Position numbers and translations under genes: made by a program | Part shown: piece after piece, positions 39,086-46,828 of the stretch | How positions within the stretch are numbered: the first letter of the stretch is position 1 | How the letters are laid out: every line of letters starts with the position of its first letter | Notes under the pieces: model-generated | The model's database searches: none | Told to the model about the DNA's origin: nothing | What the model saw: the letters and a program-made list of their open reading frames with translations, nothing else | DNA from: a virus | Direction: 5' to 3' (one strand) | Length of the DNA: 46,828 bases | Virus record (IMG/VR): IMGVR_UViG_3300042350_004247 | Span: 1-46,828 of that record

Positions 39086-39788
39086 GTTTTCCTCTTTCTA
39101 ATTCATAAATAAAATCTGAGTCAGCATACCTATCAGATAAATATCCCATTCTGTCATTACCAAATATTTTATTAAATTTATATCCATTTAGATTAACCAT
39201 TATGTTTCCCCATTGTATATTTTCCATTTTCCCATCATATGGGTCATTAATATATTCAAATCCATTTATACGTTTATAATTAAAATAAGTCATACAAATA
39301 AAACTACCTCTAATTGTTGTGTAACATTGTAATGGTGTATCAAATAATTCTTTATTAGTAGCTACATCTAACCAAGTATTAATTGAACCATAAGGTATAG
39401 ATTCTTCAGTATTATTAGGTGTTATAATAGCATTTGGATCTAAATAAAAACCATAATTCATTCCATTAGCCATAACATCAAATTTATATGTGCTTGATAA
39501 ACATAAATTTATAAAACTCCAATCTTTAATTATTATATCATCATGAGTAAAAAATATAAAATCATCATCATTTAAATTTAAATGATTTACTCCTTGAACA
39601 TAACCTCCCCATTCTAGACCTATATTATCAAATAATTTCCAATCAAAATTATCTTTAATTATTTGAGGTGGATCTTTTCTACAAACCCAAAATACATTAA
39701 TGTTGTCATTACTGTTTTTTAATTCAATAAGATCATTTATGTAATCAGGAAAATAATGCCATCCTATAATTATAAATTGTATTTTCAT
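39078..39788 (-). CDS. Glycosyltransferase-like protein
   Basis: This 236-aa protein has KIQFIIIGWHYFPDYINDLI, then NDDDFIFFTHDDIIIKDWSF (a HDD acidic motif near 80-95), a GT-A-like layout. It overlaps the deacetylase start by four bases. Family membership is inferred from pattern and neighbours. Confidence 0.68.
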   Translation of the reverse strand: MKIQFIIIGWHYFPDYINDLIELKNSNDNINVFWVCRKDPPQIIKDNFDWKLFDNIGLEWGGYVQGVNHLNLNDDDFIFFTHDDIIIKDWSFINLCLSSTYKFDVMANGMNYGFYLDPNAIITPNNTEESIPYGSINTWLDVATNKELFDTPLQCYTTIRGSFICMTYFNYKRINGFEYINDPYDGKMENIQWGNIMVNLNGYKFNKIFGNDRMGYLSDRYADSDFIYELERGKHG

Positions 39789-40453
39789 AACTCATTAAAT
39801 AGTTTAAAATTTAGTTCAAAATTATCTTTTAAATATAAAAGTATATGTCTGAAGTTTTCATAATTATCTTCAGTCCAATTATTCTTATTGTATTCACCCC
39901 ATATGTGAGATTGAAAATATATAGTATTATCTACCATTGTTATAGATTCTGTATTATGGATTGAACTTTCACCTTTAAATATTCTATTATTTACTTTAAT
40001 ATTATCATTAAGATGAGTATGAATTGCTGTATAATTAAATACTTCACTTACAGCATCAAAGCTACCTTGTGTTGCTAACCAACCTGGCATTCTCCATCCA
40101 GTGGGAGAATAACCTGTTGAATCCCATTCATGTAAACATTCTATTAATCTATCTTTAGCTTGATTATAATCTAGTTCTACAAACTCACACTCACGACAAC
40201 TTGGATTATTAACTGTTCGTTTATGGTAATGTCCATGTCCTGCTAATTCAATCCAATTATACTGTTGCCAATAATGAATCCAGTCTTTATGTTTAGATAA
40301 AGGATATTTGTTATGATAATTGGATGGAGAAAATAAAACAAATTTACAGCCAAATTCTTTATTTAATTCTTTTAAATATTCTACTGACTGATCACCTTCA
40401 CATCCCCAATTTTGTTCTGGGTGTGTATCATCTATTGCTACTATTATATTCAT
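39785..40453 (-). CDS. Polysaccharide deacetylase-like (CE4) protein
   Basis: This 222-aa protein has CE4-like motifs: IDDTHPE at 7-13 (metal Asp), GHGHYH at 72-77 (two metal His), and GWRMPGW near 119-125. It would remove N- or O-acetyl groups from glycan or peptidoglycan, trimming the host surface or a virion sugar. It overlaps both neighbours by four bases. Confidence 0.78.
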   Translation of the reverse strand: MNIIVAIDDTHPEQNWGCEGDQSVEYLKELNKEFGCKFVLFSPSNYHNKYPLSKHKDWIHYWQQYNWIELAGHGHYHKRTVNNPSCRECEFVELDYNQAKDRLIECLHEWDSTGYSPTGWRMPGWLATQGSFDAVSEVFNYTAIHTHLNDNIKVNNRIFKGESSIHNTESITMVDNTIYFQSHIWGEYNKNNWTEDNYENFRHILLYLKDNFELNFKLFNEL

Positions 40454-41397
40454 AGTTTATTAAAGTAATTATTCATTTTAAATATAAACTGTTCCTCACT
40501 GAAATGTGTTCTATAATTTTGTTTAGCATCACCACAACATTCAATATAAAACGTTTCATCAGTTTTTAATTTAATAGCTAAATTTCTAGCTGATTCTAAA
40601 TCACCTAAATCAACACTTAATAATGGATGTATTTTTCTTTGAGTATCAGCTTCATTATATCCAATACAAGGTATACCTAAGAAACCACAGTTCATAGCAA
40701 ATGTACCCGCAGCTATTGTAGGCATTAAATGTATAGCGTATTTAAATTCAGCTAATGCTTTAATCCAATCAACCCATTGTAAATAAGGTAAATGAGTAAC
40801 TAATTGTTCTTCATTTGGTTGACGTCGTCCCATACTAGGACAATATATTGGTAAGTCAAATTCAGTAGCAATAACATAACTATCAAACCCACCATACCAT
40901 CTAGTGAAGTTACCTCCTATTATAGTTTTATCTTGTAGTTTAATATTTTTAAATTCTAAAACACTATCCTCAACCATTAATGAAGGAATATCTTGTACTA
41001 ATGCTTTTGGATTAATACCTTTAAAATAAGGTATATCAGTTTCATTTTCACTTAATATTCCATCTACACTAGTTAATAAATTATAATGCCATATTTGTTG
41101 ATGTACTGGTAGATCTTGGTATATCCAACTAGGTCCTTCTTGCATAAACACTACTTTATCTGCTATTTTACGGACTTTATCTACTATATCAATATTATAT
41201 AATTTATCTCTATCAGTTGGTGTTTTGGGTATTAATAACACTGCTACATCATATCTATTTGGTATGTTGTCTATATTAAATAAAGGATAATGATCAACTT
41301 GTAAAGCACACATTTGAGCAAATTCAACTCTCATGTTGGGATGATTTCTAGGTACTTTACCTATGAATCCCATTTGAGATAAAAATACTACATTCAT
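40450..41397 (-). CDS. Glycosyltransferase-like (GT-B) protein
   Basis: This 315-aa protein has a GT-B-type pattern without an obvious E-x7-E: MGFIGKVPRNHPNMRVEFAQ at the start, WVDWIKALAEFKYAIHLMPT near 212-231, and a nucleotide-sugar-like AGTFAMNCGFLGIPCIGYNE after it. It overlaps both neighbours by four bases in a translationally coupled cluster. Confidence 0.7.
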   Translation of the reverse strand: MNVVFLSQMGFIGKVPRNHPNMRVEFAQMCALQVDHYPLFNIDNIPNRYDVAVLLIPKTPTDRDKLYNIDIVDKVRKIADKVVFMQEGPSWIYQDLPVHQQIWHYNLLTSVDGILSENETDIPYFKGINPKALVQDIPSLMVEDSVLEFKNIKLQDKTIIGGNFTRWYGGFDSYVIATEFDLPIYCPSMGRRQPNEEQLVTHLPYLQWVDWIKALAEFKYAIHLMPTIAAGTFAMNCGFLGIPCIGYNEADTQRKIHPLLSVDLGDLESARNLAIKLKTDETFYIECCGDAKQNYRTHFSEEQFIFKMNNYFNKL

Positions 41398-42071
41398 AAC
41401 ATTAATTTAAGTTTATCAATATTCATTGATATATCACTGGGTACATTATTTGGTCTAAACTCTGATATAATATTTGAGTTTGTTTGTTTAGCTAATTGAT
41501 ATATTGTTTTTTTCTCTGTTCCTACATTATATAATCCATTAGCATTTTTATTTATCAATTGTATAACTAAATCAGCTATAACATCAACATAATCAAAATT
41601 TCCATATTGATCAATCCATCCTTTATTATACGGAAATGGTTTTGGTTTAAATGAACATCTACATATTAAATAATCATTATTATTAAACATAACATATTCA
41701 TCTGCTAATAATTTTGAATATGAATAAAAATTTGGAGCTGGTATAGCTAAACCATTTTCATCAATATCAGAATCTGAATCAGCGTAAACATAATCTGTGG
41801 ATATATGAATTAATTTTTTGTTTAATGTTTTACAAAGATTTGATAATTTAATAACAAAATGATAATTAATAGAATATATACTTTCTTTATCTGTTGAGTA
41901 TGTGTCTGTATTAGCTAAACAATTTAATATGACATCATAATGCCCTAAATAAAAAGATAATGAATCATTAATAAAATCAATATTGTCTTTTTTTCTAGAA
42001 ATATAATCCCATCCTGTTTGTCTTACAATCTCACTTCCTAATAAACCATCTCCTAGTACTAATATTTTCAT
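41394..42071 (-). CDS. RmlD-like dTDP-4-keto-sugar reductase
   Basis: This 225-aa protein has KILVLGDGLLGSEIVRQTGW (Rossmann loop near 7-13), ISTDYVYADSDSD near 94-106, and YSYSKLLADEYV (Tyr/Lys catalytic pair) near 118-129, like RmlD-type reductases that finish a 6-deoxysugar. It lies next to the E1-like dehydratase, suggesting that it reduces a keto sugar produced there. Length is shorter than typical. Confidence 0.82.
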   Translation of the reverse strand: MKILVLGDGLLGSEIVRQTGWDYISRKKDNIDFINDSLSFYLGHYDVILNCLANTDTYSTDKESIYSINYHFVIKLSNLCKTLNKKLIHISTDYVYADSDSDIDENGLAIPAPNFYSYSKLLADEYVMFNNNDYLICRCSFKPKPFPYNKGWIDQYGNFDYVDVIADLVIQLINKNANGLYNVGTEKKTIYQLAKQTNSNIISEFRPNNVPSDISMNIDKLKLML

Positions 42072-43354
42072 TTAAATTTAGTTATAACATCATTTATATA
42101 ATTAAATACAGGTTCTGTATAATGTGGAGCTGCTCCTATAAAAAATACCTTATCAAGTACTTTATTTGCTTCCGGATATAAATTATAGTCATCAAGTTTA
42201 GAATAACCTGGGTGTAGTAAGATATTACCTGCAAAATAATTTCTAGTTTGTATTTTATTTGCTTCTAGATATTCTACTAGTCTATGTTTTAATCCTGGTT
42301 CATCACATATAAATGGAGTACCAAACCAACATGGATCTGCTTTAGGTAATACATCTGGTATTCTTAGACCAGGTATATTATCAGTGAATATTTTAGATAA
42401 AGTATTTCTAGAAACTTTTCTATTAGCTTCAATTTCATCTAATTTATCAAGTTGAACTAAACCAATTGCACCTTGTAAATCTAATGGTTTTAAATTATAT
42501 CCCATTTCACTAAACACATACTTATGATCTATAACACCATCATAGTTTTCTAACCATTTATCAAATCTATTCCCACATGTTCCACAAGGTAATAAGTTAG
42601 CGGAACCAATACAATAACAATCTCTACCCCACCAACTTAAACTTACAAATAATTTTTTTAATTCATCATCATCTGTACAACACATTCCTCCCTCTCCTGT
42701 ACTAATATGATGTGCTGGATAAAAAGAGTTAGCGTATGCTACATAATATTCATTTAAATATTTTCCATCCCATCTACTTCCTAAGCTATCACAGTTATCT
42801 CCTATTAATTTTATATTATATTTAACACATAATTTAATTAATTTATCCATATCTGGAGGATTACCTAATACAGGTGATATAAATATACCTTTAGTTCTAG
42901 ATGTTATTTTAGATTCAATTTGATTAACATCAAAATTTAAAGTATTCCATTCAATATCTACAAATACTGGTTTTAATCTGTTTTGATATAATACAGAAAT
43001 AGTAGTTGCAAACCCAACAGGTGATACAATTATCTCATCATCATCTTCCCATTTAAATCTTTTCTTTAAAGCAGCTATTAAAATTAAATTAGCTGAACTT
43101 CCTGAATTGACCATATGTGAATGTCTAGTATTAAATCGTTTACTAAATTTATTCTCAAATTTATATACTTTCTCTCCAGCTGTGATCCATTTACCATTTA
43201 GAAATGAATCTATAGCTGCTTCAGTTTCTTTATCATCCCAATATGGACCTGAGTAGTAAATAGGTGTTTCACCTGGTTTAAACGCTTTAGCATTATAAAT
43301 GTAAGGTGATACATGATTACTAATTAGAGACTGGATGTTTTCTATCTTAATCAT
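42068..43354 (-). CDS. E1/RfbH-type iron-sulfur 3-dehydratase of deoxysugar synthesis
   Basis: This 428-aa protein is a DegT/AHBA-fold PMP enzyme of the E1 (AscC/RfbH) type. The usual PLP Lys is replaced by His in FYPAHHISTGEGG (His215/His216), which is the mark of 3-dehydratases that use PMP instead of transamination. Cys188, Cys246, Cys248 and Cys257 match the E1 [2Fe-2S] pattern C-x57-C-x1-C-x7-C (here x8). WWGRDCYC and DHKYVFSEMGYNLKP fit this family too. It would remove the C3 hydroxyl of a CDP- or GDP-6-deoxy-4-keto sugar and needs an E3-type reductase, which is not in view. Confidence 0.9.
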   Translation of the reverse strand: MIKIENIQSLISNHVSPYIYNAKAFKPGETPIYYSGPYWDDKETEAAIDSFLNGKWITAGEKVYKFENKFSKRFNTRHSHMVNSGSSANLILIAALKKRFKWEDDDEIIVSPVGFATTISVLYQNRLKPVFVDIEWNTLNFDVNQIESKITSRTKGIFISPVLGNPPDMDKLIKLCVKYNIKLIGDNCDSLGSRWDGKYLNEYYVAYANSFYPAHHISTGEGGMCCTDDDELKKLFVSLSWWGRDCYCIGSANLLPCGTCGNRFDKWLENYDGVIDHKYVFSEMGYNLKPLDLQGAIGLVQLDKLDEIEANRKVSRNTLSKIFTDNIPGLRIPDVLPKADPCWFGTPFICDEPGLKHRLVEYLEANKIQTRNYFAGNILLHPGYSKLDDYNLYPEANKVLDKVFFIGAAPHYTEPVFNYINDVITKFK

Positions 43355-43364
43355 TGTTATTTTA

Positions 43365-44000
43365 TTATTTTATTTTTTGTATAATGCAAGTCATGCTATG
43401 GCTTAAATTAGGTGAGTTGGTATAAAAATCAACATTACTGATATTATTGAATATATAATTTATTTCTTTTTCAGTCATATAATTAGAATATAATTTACCA
43501 TAATGATTTATATTTTGAAGCATTTGACATGTGTTAACATGACATTCATAATCATTAAAACGTTCTTGGAATGAAGTATGTATATCCTCTAATATATAAA
43601 ATCCTCCTGGCTTAACAAAAGGAAATAAATATCCTAAACTAACTTGTTGTTGTTTCATTGTGTGACCACCATCATCAATAATTAAATCAAATTCATCGAA
43701 ACTTGATTGGTCTAGTACTTTAGCTAAATCTTCTCTATTAGATTGATCTATCTTATCAAATAAAAACATTCTATCATTTTCCTTCTCTATTAATAAATTA
43801 ATATCAGCGCCATATATTTTAGCATTTGGAAAATAATCAGACCACATTCTAATACTTGGACCATATTGGACTCCAATTTCAAAAATATTAGTAAATGTTT
43901 CTCTATATTGATTTAAAAAGCTATCATAAAATGGAGTAAAATTATGATCAGTAGCTTTATCAGTATTGTATTTAACTCCTAATTGTGTTAGTTGATCCAT
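43365..44000 (-). CDS. Sugar O-methyltransferase (SAM-dependent)
   Basis: With a start at 44000 this 211-aa protein begins MDQLTQLGVKYNTDK. It has a class-I SAM fold (NIFEIGVQYGPSIRMWSDYF near 40-60) and DLIIDDGGHTMKQQQVSLGY with KPGGFYILEDIHTS, a layout like MycE-type sugar O-methyltransferases. It would methylate a sugar made in the cluster. A longer start at 44045 would overlap the preceding gene by 44 bases, so it is rejected. Confidence 0.82.
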   Translation of the reverse strand: MDQLTQLGVKYNTDKATDHNFTPFYDSFLNQYRETFTNIFEIGVQYGPSIRMWSDYFPNAKIYGADINLLIEKENDRMFLFDKIDQSNREDLAKVLDQSSFDEFDLIIDDGGHTMKQQQVSLGYLFPFVKPGGFYILEDIHTSFQERFNDYECHVNTCQMLQNINHYGKLYSNYMTEKEINYIFNNISNVDFYTNSPNLSHSMTCIIQKIK

Positions 44001-44001
44001 A

Positions 44002-44631
44002 TTATAATGTATTATAAAAATTATTTTGATGTTCTTGTCTTTCAATTGTCTTAGGATGAATTAAATCATATCCTTCAGGTAGATTAGCTATTCGCTTCCA
44101 TCCTGATAAACGTTCATGTACTTTATTTACCCAGTTTATTTCTGCTGAATTAAAACAAATACGAGTTTGATAATCAGGATAGTTAATCCATCCATTTTCA
44201 TCTACAAACCACTTCCATTTATCAATATGATCTCTAGTTAATCCATCCACTGTATTAATTCTAGGTACAGCTATAACATCAACTAATCCTTTATTTATAT
44301 TAAGTATACTATGAATATTATCTAATAACCCTTCACTTAAATACTCATCAGCATCAATAAAGAAAATCCAATCTTTATAACATTTATTTTTAAGATTATT
44401 TTTAAAAGAAGAAAAATCATTATTTAAAGAATATTCTATAACCTCATATTCATATCTTGTACCTCGTGCTTCATAACTTTTAACTACATCACGAACTTTT
44501 TTAGTAGCAGTTTTATCTAATTGAACTATAACCTCATCTCCATCATTTATATGAGTATGAAGTTGGTTCAAAAGTCTATCTAATTCTTCATGTTCATTAC
44601 AAGCAGTAATAGCAAAACTAATTGTTACCAT
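44002..44631 (-). CDS. Glycosyltransferase family 2
   Basis: This 209-aa protein has a GT2 core (TISFAITACNEHEELDRLLN, then WIFFIDADEYLSEGLLDN near 89-106, with the DAD motif). The last part has YQTRICFNSAEINWVNKVHE, as in WaaE-like transferases. It is separated by one base from the methyltransferase. Confidence 0.87.
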   Translation of the reverse strand: MVTISFAITACNEHEELDRLLNQLHTHINDGDEVIVQLDKTATKKVRDVVKSYEARGTRYEYEVIEYSLNNDFSSFKNNLKNKCYKDWIFFIDADEYLSEGLLDNIHSILNINKGLVDVIAVPRINTVDGLTRDHIDKWKWFVDENGWINYPDYQTRICFNSAEINWVNKVHERLSGWKRIANLPEGYDLIHPKTIERQEHQNNFYNTL

Positions 44632-44641
44632 GACCTTATTT

Positions 44642-45073
44642 TTAGATTAAATTAATATAAGCACACGCCTCATCAAAAGACATTTTATCAAATGTTTTTA
44701 ATGTTTTAGGATCTGATTTATGAGTGGCTCCTTTTAGTTTATTTTTTTCTTCATCTGTTGTCTCAACAGCTATAATACCTGCCCATCCCCAATTATCCTT
44801 ACTAGTACCATTAGCGAACACAGTACCTTTACTAGGTACATTAAGTACTGTTGGATACCAAACTCGTTTTTTATCATCTACAAATTTAATATCTTTATAT
44901 AGCTCAGGCAATACTTCTTCTGTATCAAGTACTAATTGACTTCCATCAATCATAACTTCATTAGTTGTGAAACCACAACCCATGCAATTCCATATAATTA
45001 TCTTATCTGAGCTTTCATGTTCATAGCAAGCATCTGACTCGCAATGAGAACATATTACTAATTTATCATTCAT
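44642..45073 (-). CDS. Zinc-ribbon-like protein
   Basis: This 143-aa protein starts with VICSHCESDACYEHESSDKI and has WNCMGCGFTT near 29-38, giving two CxxC pairs that probably bind zinc. The rest is beta-rich (YPTVLNVPSKGTVFANGTSK). It is not clearly related to sugar synthesis though it lies inside the cluster. It overlaps the next gene by eight bases. Confidence 0.7.
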   Translation of the reverse strand: MNDKLVICSHCESDACYEHESSDKIIIWNCMGCGFTTNEVMIDGSQLVLDTEEVLPELYKDIKFVDDKKRVWYPTVLNVPSKGTVFANGTSKDNWGWAGIIAVETTDEEKNKLKGATHKSDPKTLKTFDKMSFDEACAYINLI

Positions 45074-45440
45074 TTTCTTTCTTTTTATTTTCTAATGTAC
45101 TGTTTATATAATATCCAAATCCTTCTGGATGGTTAGTGTAGTGCCAATTTCCCATTTTATCATTCCATACCATTGTAGTGGATATTGAAGTTCCATTTGA
45201 TGAGGTAGAGAAAGTATTAGCTGATACTCCAGATCCTGTTACATGTATAGTTCCATTTAATGGTATTTCTTTTATGTAGTAACAATTATCTATTTCATCA
45301 TCTATTCCAGGATTATCATTATAGTCTTGGATTTCATTTAAAACTTCTTTGATACGGTCCCATTGTTTAGGAGTTGGGTGAAAATCATTACATGCTTCTG
45401 TGAAACCTGTAAACCAAACTATAAATTCATTACTTGTCAT
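45066..45440 (-). CDS. 124-aa phage protein
   Basis: The N-terminal part, FIVWFTGFTEACNDFHPTPK followed by QWDRIKEVLNEI, fits a pattern seen in small conserved phage proteins (F-x-W-F-x-G-F-x-E-A ... T-P-x-Q-W). The C-terminal half is Ser/Thr-rich. Function unknown. It overlaps the GT4 gene by 11 bases. Confidence 0.7.
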   Translation of the reverse strand: MTSNEFIVWFTGFTEACNDFHPTPKQWDRIKEVLNEIQDYNDNPGIDDEIDNCYYIKEIPLNGTIHVTGSGVSANTFSTSSNGTSISTTMVWNDKMGNWHYTNHPEGFGYYINSTLENKKKENE

Positions 45441-46725
45441 TGTTTAATGAAATTTTCTTTAATTGAGGTAATTTTAATTCTACTTGTTTAGGTACCTTAG
45501 TTTCCAATATAGTATCCAAAACCTCAGCCATTTTATCGAATGAGAAATTTGTTTTAACATGATGGGATTGACGTTTAGATAATTCAAAATATTTATTATA
45601 TTCATTATAAGTCTTTTTAAACGCGTCAGCTACATCTCCATCATTAGGAGTAAACCATTGTGATTCAGCTAATATCATATTTTTAACAACTGCTGATGGA
45701 TGTACATTGGTTAAAGTTCCTTTTACTAAGATATTATAATCAGGATAGAGAAAATCTAAATGTCCACTCCATCCACTGGCTATAATTGGTTTTTTAGATA
45801 AACTAAATTCAAGTAATGGTCTTCCAAATCCTTCACCTTTAGTTAATGACACCATTGTTTTTACTTTACCATGGTTATATAAGTCATTCATATCTTTATC
45901 ATCTAAATCACCATGTAGTAAATAAATGTTTGGTAAATCACCTTTAACAGTCTGTCTAATAGCATCTATTTTTTTCAATATTTCATCTCTATCCATTATA
46001 CAATTAGTAACTTGAGATGTTTTTAGAATTAGAGCTGGTTTTGATTTTTTATTTTTGAATGTTTCTAAAAATGCTTTAATCATGTAACCAACATTTTTTC
46101 TATCCTCACCAATATTACCTTGTAACCAATGGCCTACAAATAGAAAACAAAAATCTTCCTCTATTTCATCTAATGAAGCTACTAATTCTGTTTCTTCTAA
46201 ATTATCATCATCAATATGAAAATATTTATTTAAATCAGCTCCCTCAAATAGTACTTCAATTGGTTTTTCTAATTTAACTACACCAAGAGATTGATTAGTA
46301 TTAGGATCTTTTTTCTCAAATGATGATGATTCAAATACTTTTTTAGCATGTTCAGATGATACTAAAGTTAAATTCATTTTATTAATTCCTTCAATCCAAC
46401 TTGGATCACAAATTGTAGTTTCAATACCAGCTGTTATACCAATATTGAATTTACCTATAGGTTGGAATTCATTTGGTACTGTAATTTGAATCCAGATATC
46501 TGGTTGTTTTGGTAATTGAGGTTGTTTCCAAATTAAATCCAATATATTTTTATCTTCTGGTTTGTTAGGGTTTAAAGCACCATATGATGTACTTCCCCAA
46601 CGTTGAGATATGATTCTAATATCATATTTATCATATTTTAAAAGTGCTTTAACTACATCTCTACTTCTAGCTCCATAACCTGACATTGTGTCTATAGGAC
46701 AACTTATAACTAATAATGGTTTCAT
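45430..46725 (-). CDS. Glycosyltransferase family 4
   Basis: This 431-aa protein has GT-B features: FLFVGHWLQGNIGEDRKNVG near 194-213, PALILKTSQV, and the donor-binding E-x7-E motif in KGEGFGRPLLEFSLSKKP. It is the right-most complete gene and would transfer a sugar from a nucleotide donor in the cell interior. Confidence 0.9.
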   Translation of the reverse strand: MKPLLVISCPIDTMSGYGARSRDVVKALLKYDKYDIRIISQRWGSTSYGALNPNKPEDKNILDLIWKQPQLPKQPDIWIQITVPNEFQPIGKFNIGITAGIETTICDPSWIEGINKMNLTLVSSEHAKKVFESSSFEKKDPNTNQSLGVVKLEKPIEVLFEGADLNKYFHIDDDNLEETELVASLDEIEEDFCFLFVGHWLQGNIGEDRKNVGYMIKAFLETFKNKKSKPALILKTSQVTNCIMDRDEILKKIDAIRQTVKGDLPNIYLLHGDLDDKDMNDLYNHGKVKTMVSLTKGEGFGRPLLEFSLSKKPIIASGWSGHLDFLYPDYNILVKGTLTNVHPSAVVKNMILAESQWFTPNDGDVADAFKKTYNEYNKYFELSKRQSHHVKTNFSFDKMAEVLDTILETKVPKQVELKLPQLKKISLNNDK

Positions 46726-46730
46726 AACTA

Positions 46731-46828
46731 TTAATAAACTAATTTGTGACGAATATGATTTCTTTTTAACGGTTCTATTTTAATTAACTCAAATTTTGAT
46801 CTTGGTACCCAATTGTTTAATACTGTAT
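46731..46828 (-). CDS. C-terminus of a further gene (partial)
   Basis: An open frame continues from beyond the right edge and ends TVLNNWVPRSKFELIKIEPL then KRNHIRHKLVY with a TAA at 46731-46733. It lies six bases before the GT4 gene start and is probably another gene of the glycan cluster. Nothing more can be said. Confidence 0.6.
   Translation of the reverse strand, partial: TVLNNWVPRSKFELIKIEPLKRNHIRHKLVY

Noticed and set aside
42068-43354. Ordinary DegT-type sugar aminotransferase
   Set aside because: The PLP-binding Lys is replaced by His and the four E1-type Cys are present, which points to a 3-dehydratase rather than a transaminase.

Overview
The window looks like part of a large, AT-rich, T4-like contractile-tailed phage whose host is probably a member of the Bacteroidota. 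Every credible gene (about 75) lies on the minus strand, so transcription runs from high to low coordinates. The phage call rests on baseplate wedge proteins of the T4 gp6/Baseplate_J and gp25 types, tail-associated hydrolases, an endolysin, a T4 gp55-type late sigma factor and GIY-YIG homing endonucleases. The host call is an inference from the very low GC, A-rich leaders with little Shine-Dalgarno, and -10 boxes of the TAnnTTT type known from Bacteroidota.

Layout: 1-13.5 kb is the structural and lysis block. It holds a large tail or adhesin protein cut by the left edge, a fibre-like protein, endolysin with a holin-like partner, gp6-like and gp25-like baseplate proteins, a C39-like peptidase protein, a tail lysozyme, the late sigma factor and an HD hydrolase. 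13.5-15 kb holds small genes including a glutaredoxin and a T5orf172/GIY-YIG-type protein. 15-19.6 kb holds a MoxR-like AAA ATPase, a HELLH plus VWA protein, an unknown 382-aa protein and a RadA/RecA-like ATPase, each behind its own promoter. 19.6-30 kb is dense with short, mostly unrecognised genes, an atypical tRNA-like sequence and two repeat-bearing non-coding segments. 30-36.4 kb mixes homing endonucleases, a SprT-like HEYTH protein, a DUF932 protein, thioredoxin, SWIM and HNH proteins and a lipoprotein. 36.4 kb to the right edge is a glycan cluster: glycosyltransferases, an SDR epimerase, an RmlD-like reductase, an E1/RfbH-type iron-sulfur 3-dehydratase, a polysaccharide-deacetylase-like protein and a sugar O-methyltransferase.

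The strongest undescribed signal is a family of 21 near-identical promoters confined to 16.2-34.3 kb: [T/C/A]TGACC, exactly 13 nt, then TAnnTTT. The -35 element often overlaps the end of the preceding gene. In about nine copies a second box, TATAAATA (identical to the T4 late consensus), sits 3-4 nt beyond the -10 box. This suggests one co-regulated set of middle-window genes, some perhaps switched to the gp55-like factor later. Two copies form a tandem pair inside inverted repeats near 19.7 kb. The promoters correct several start sites, because their TTG can be misread as a start codon. The glycan cluster could remodel host surface polysaccharide or decorate the virion with deoxysugars. No database search was possible; all names come from motif reading.
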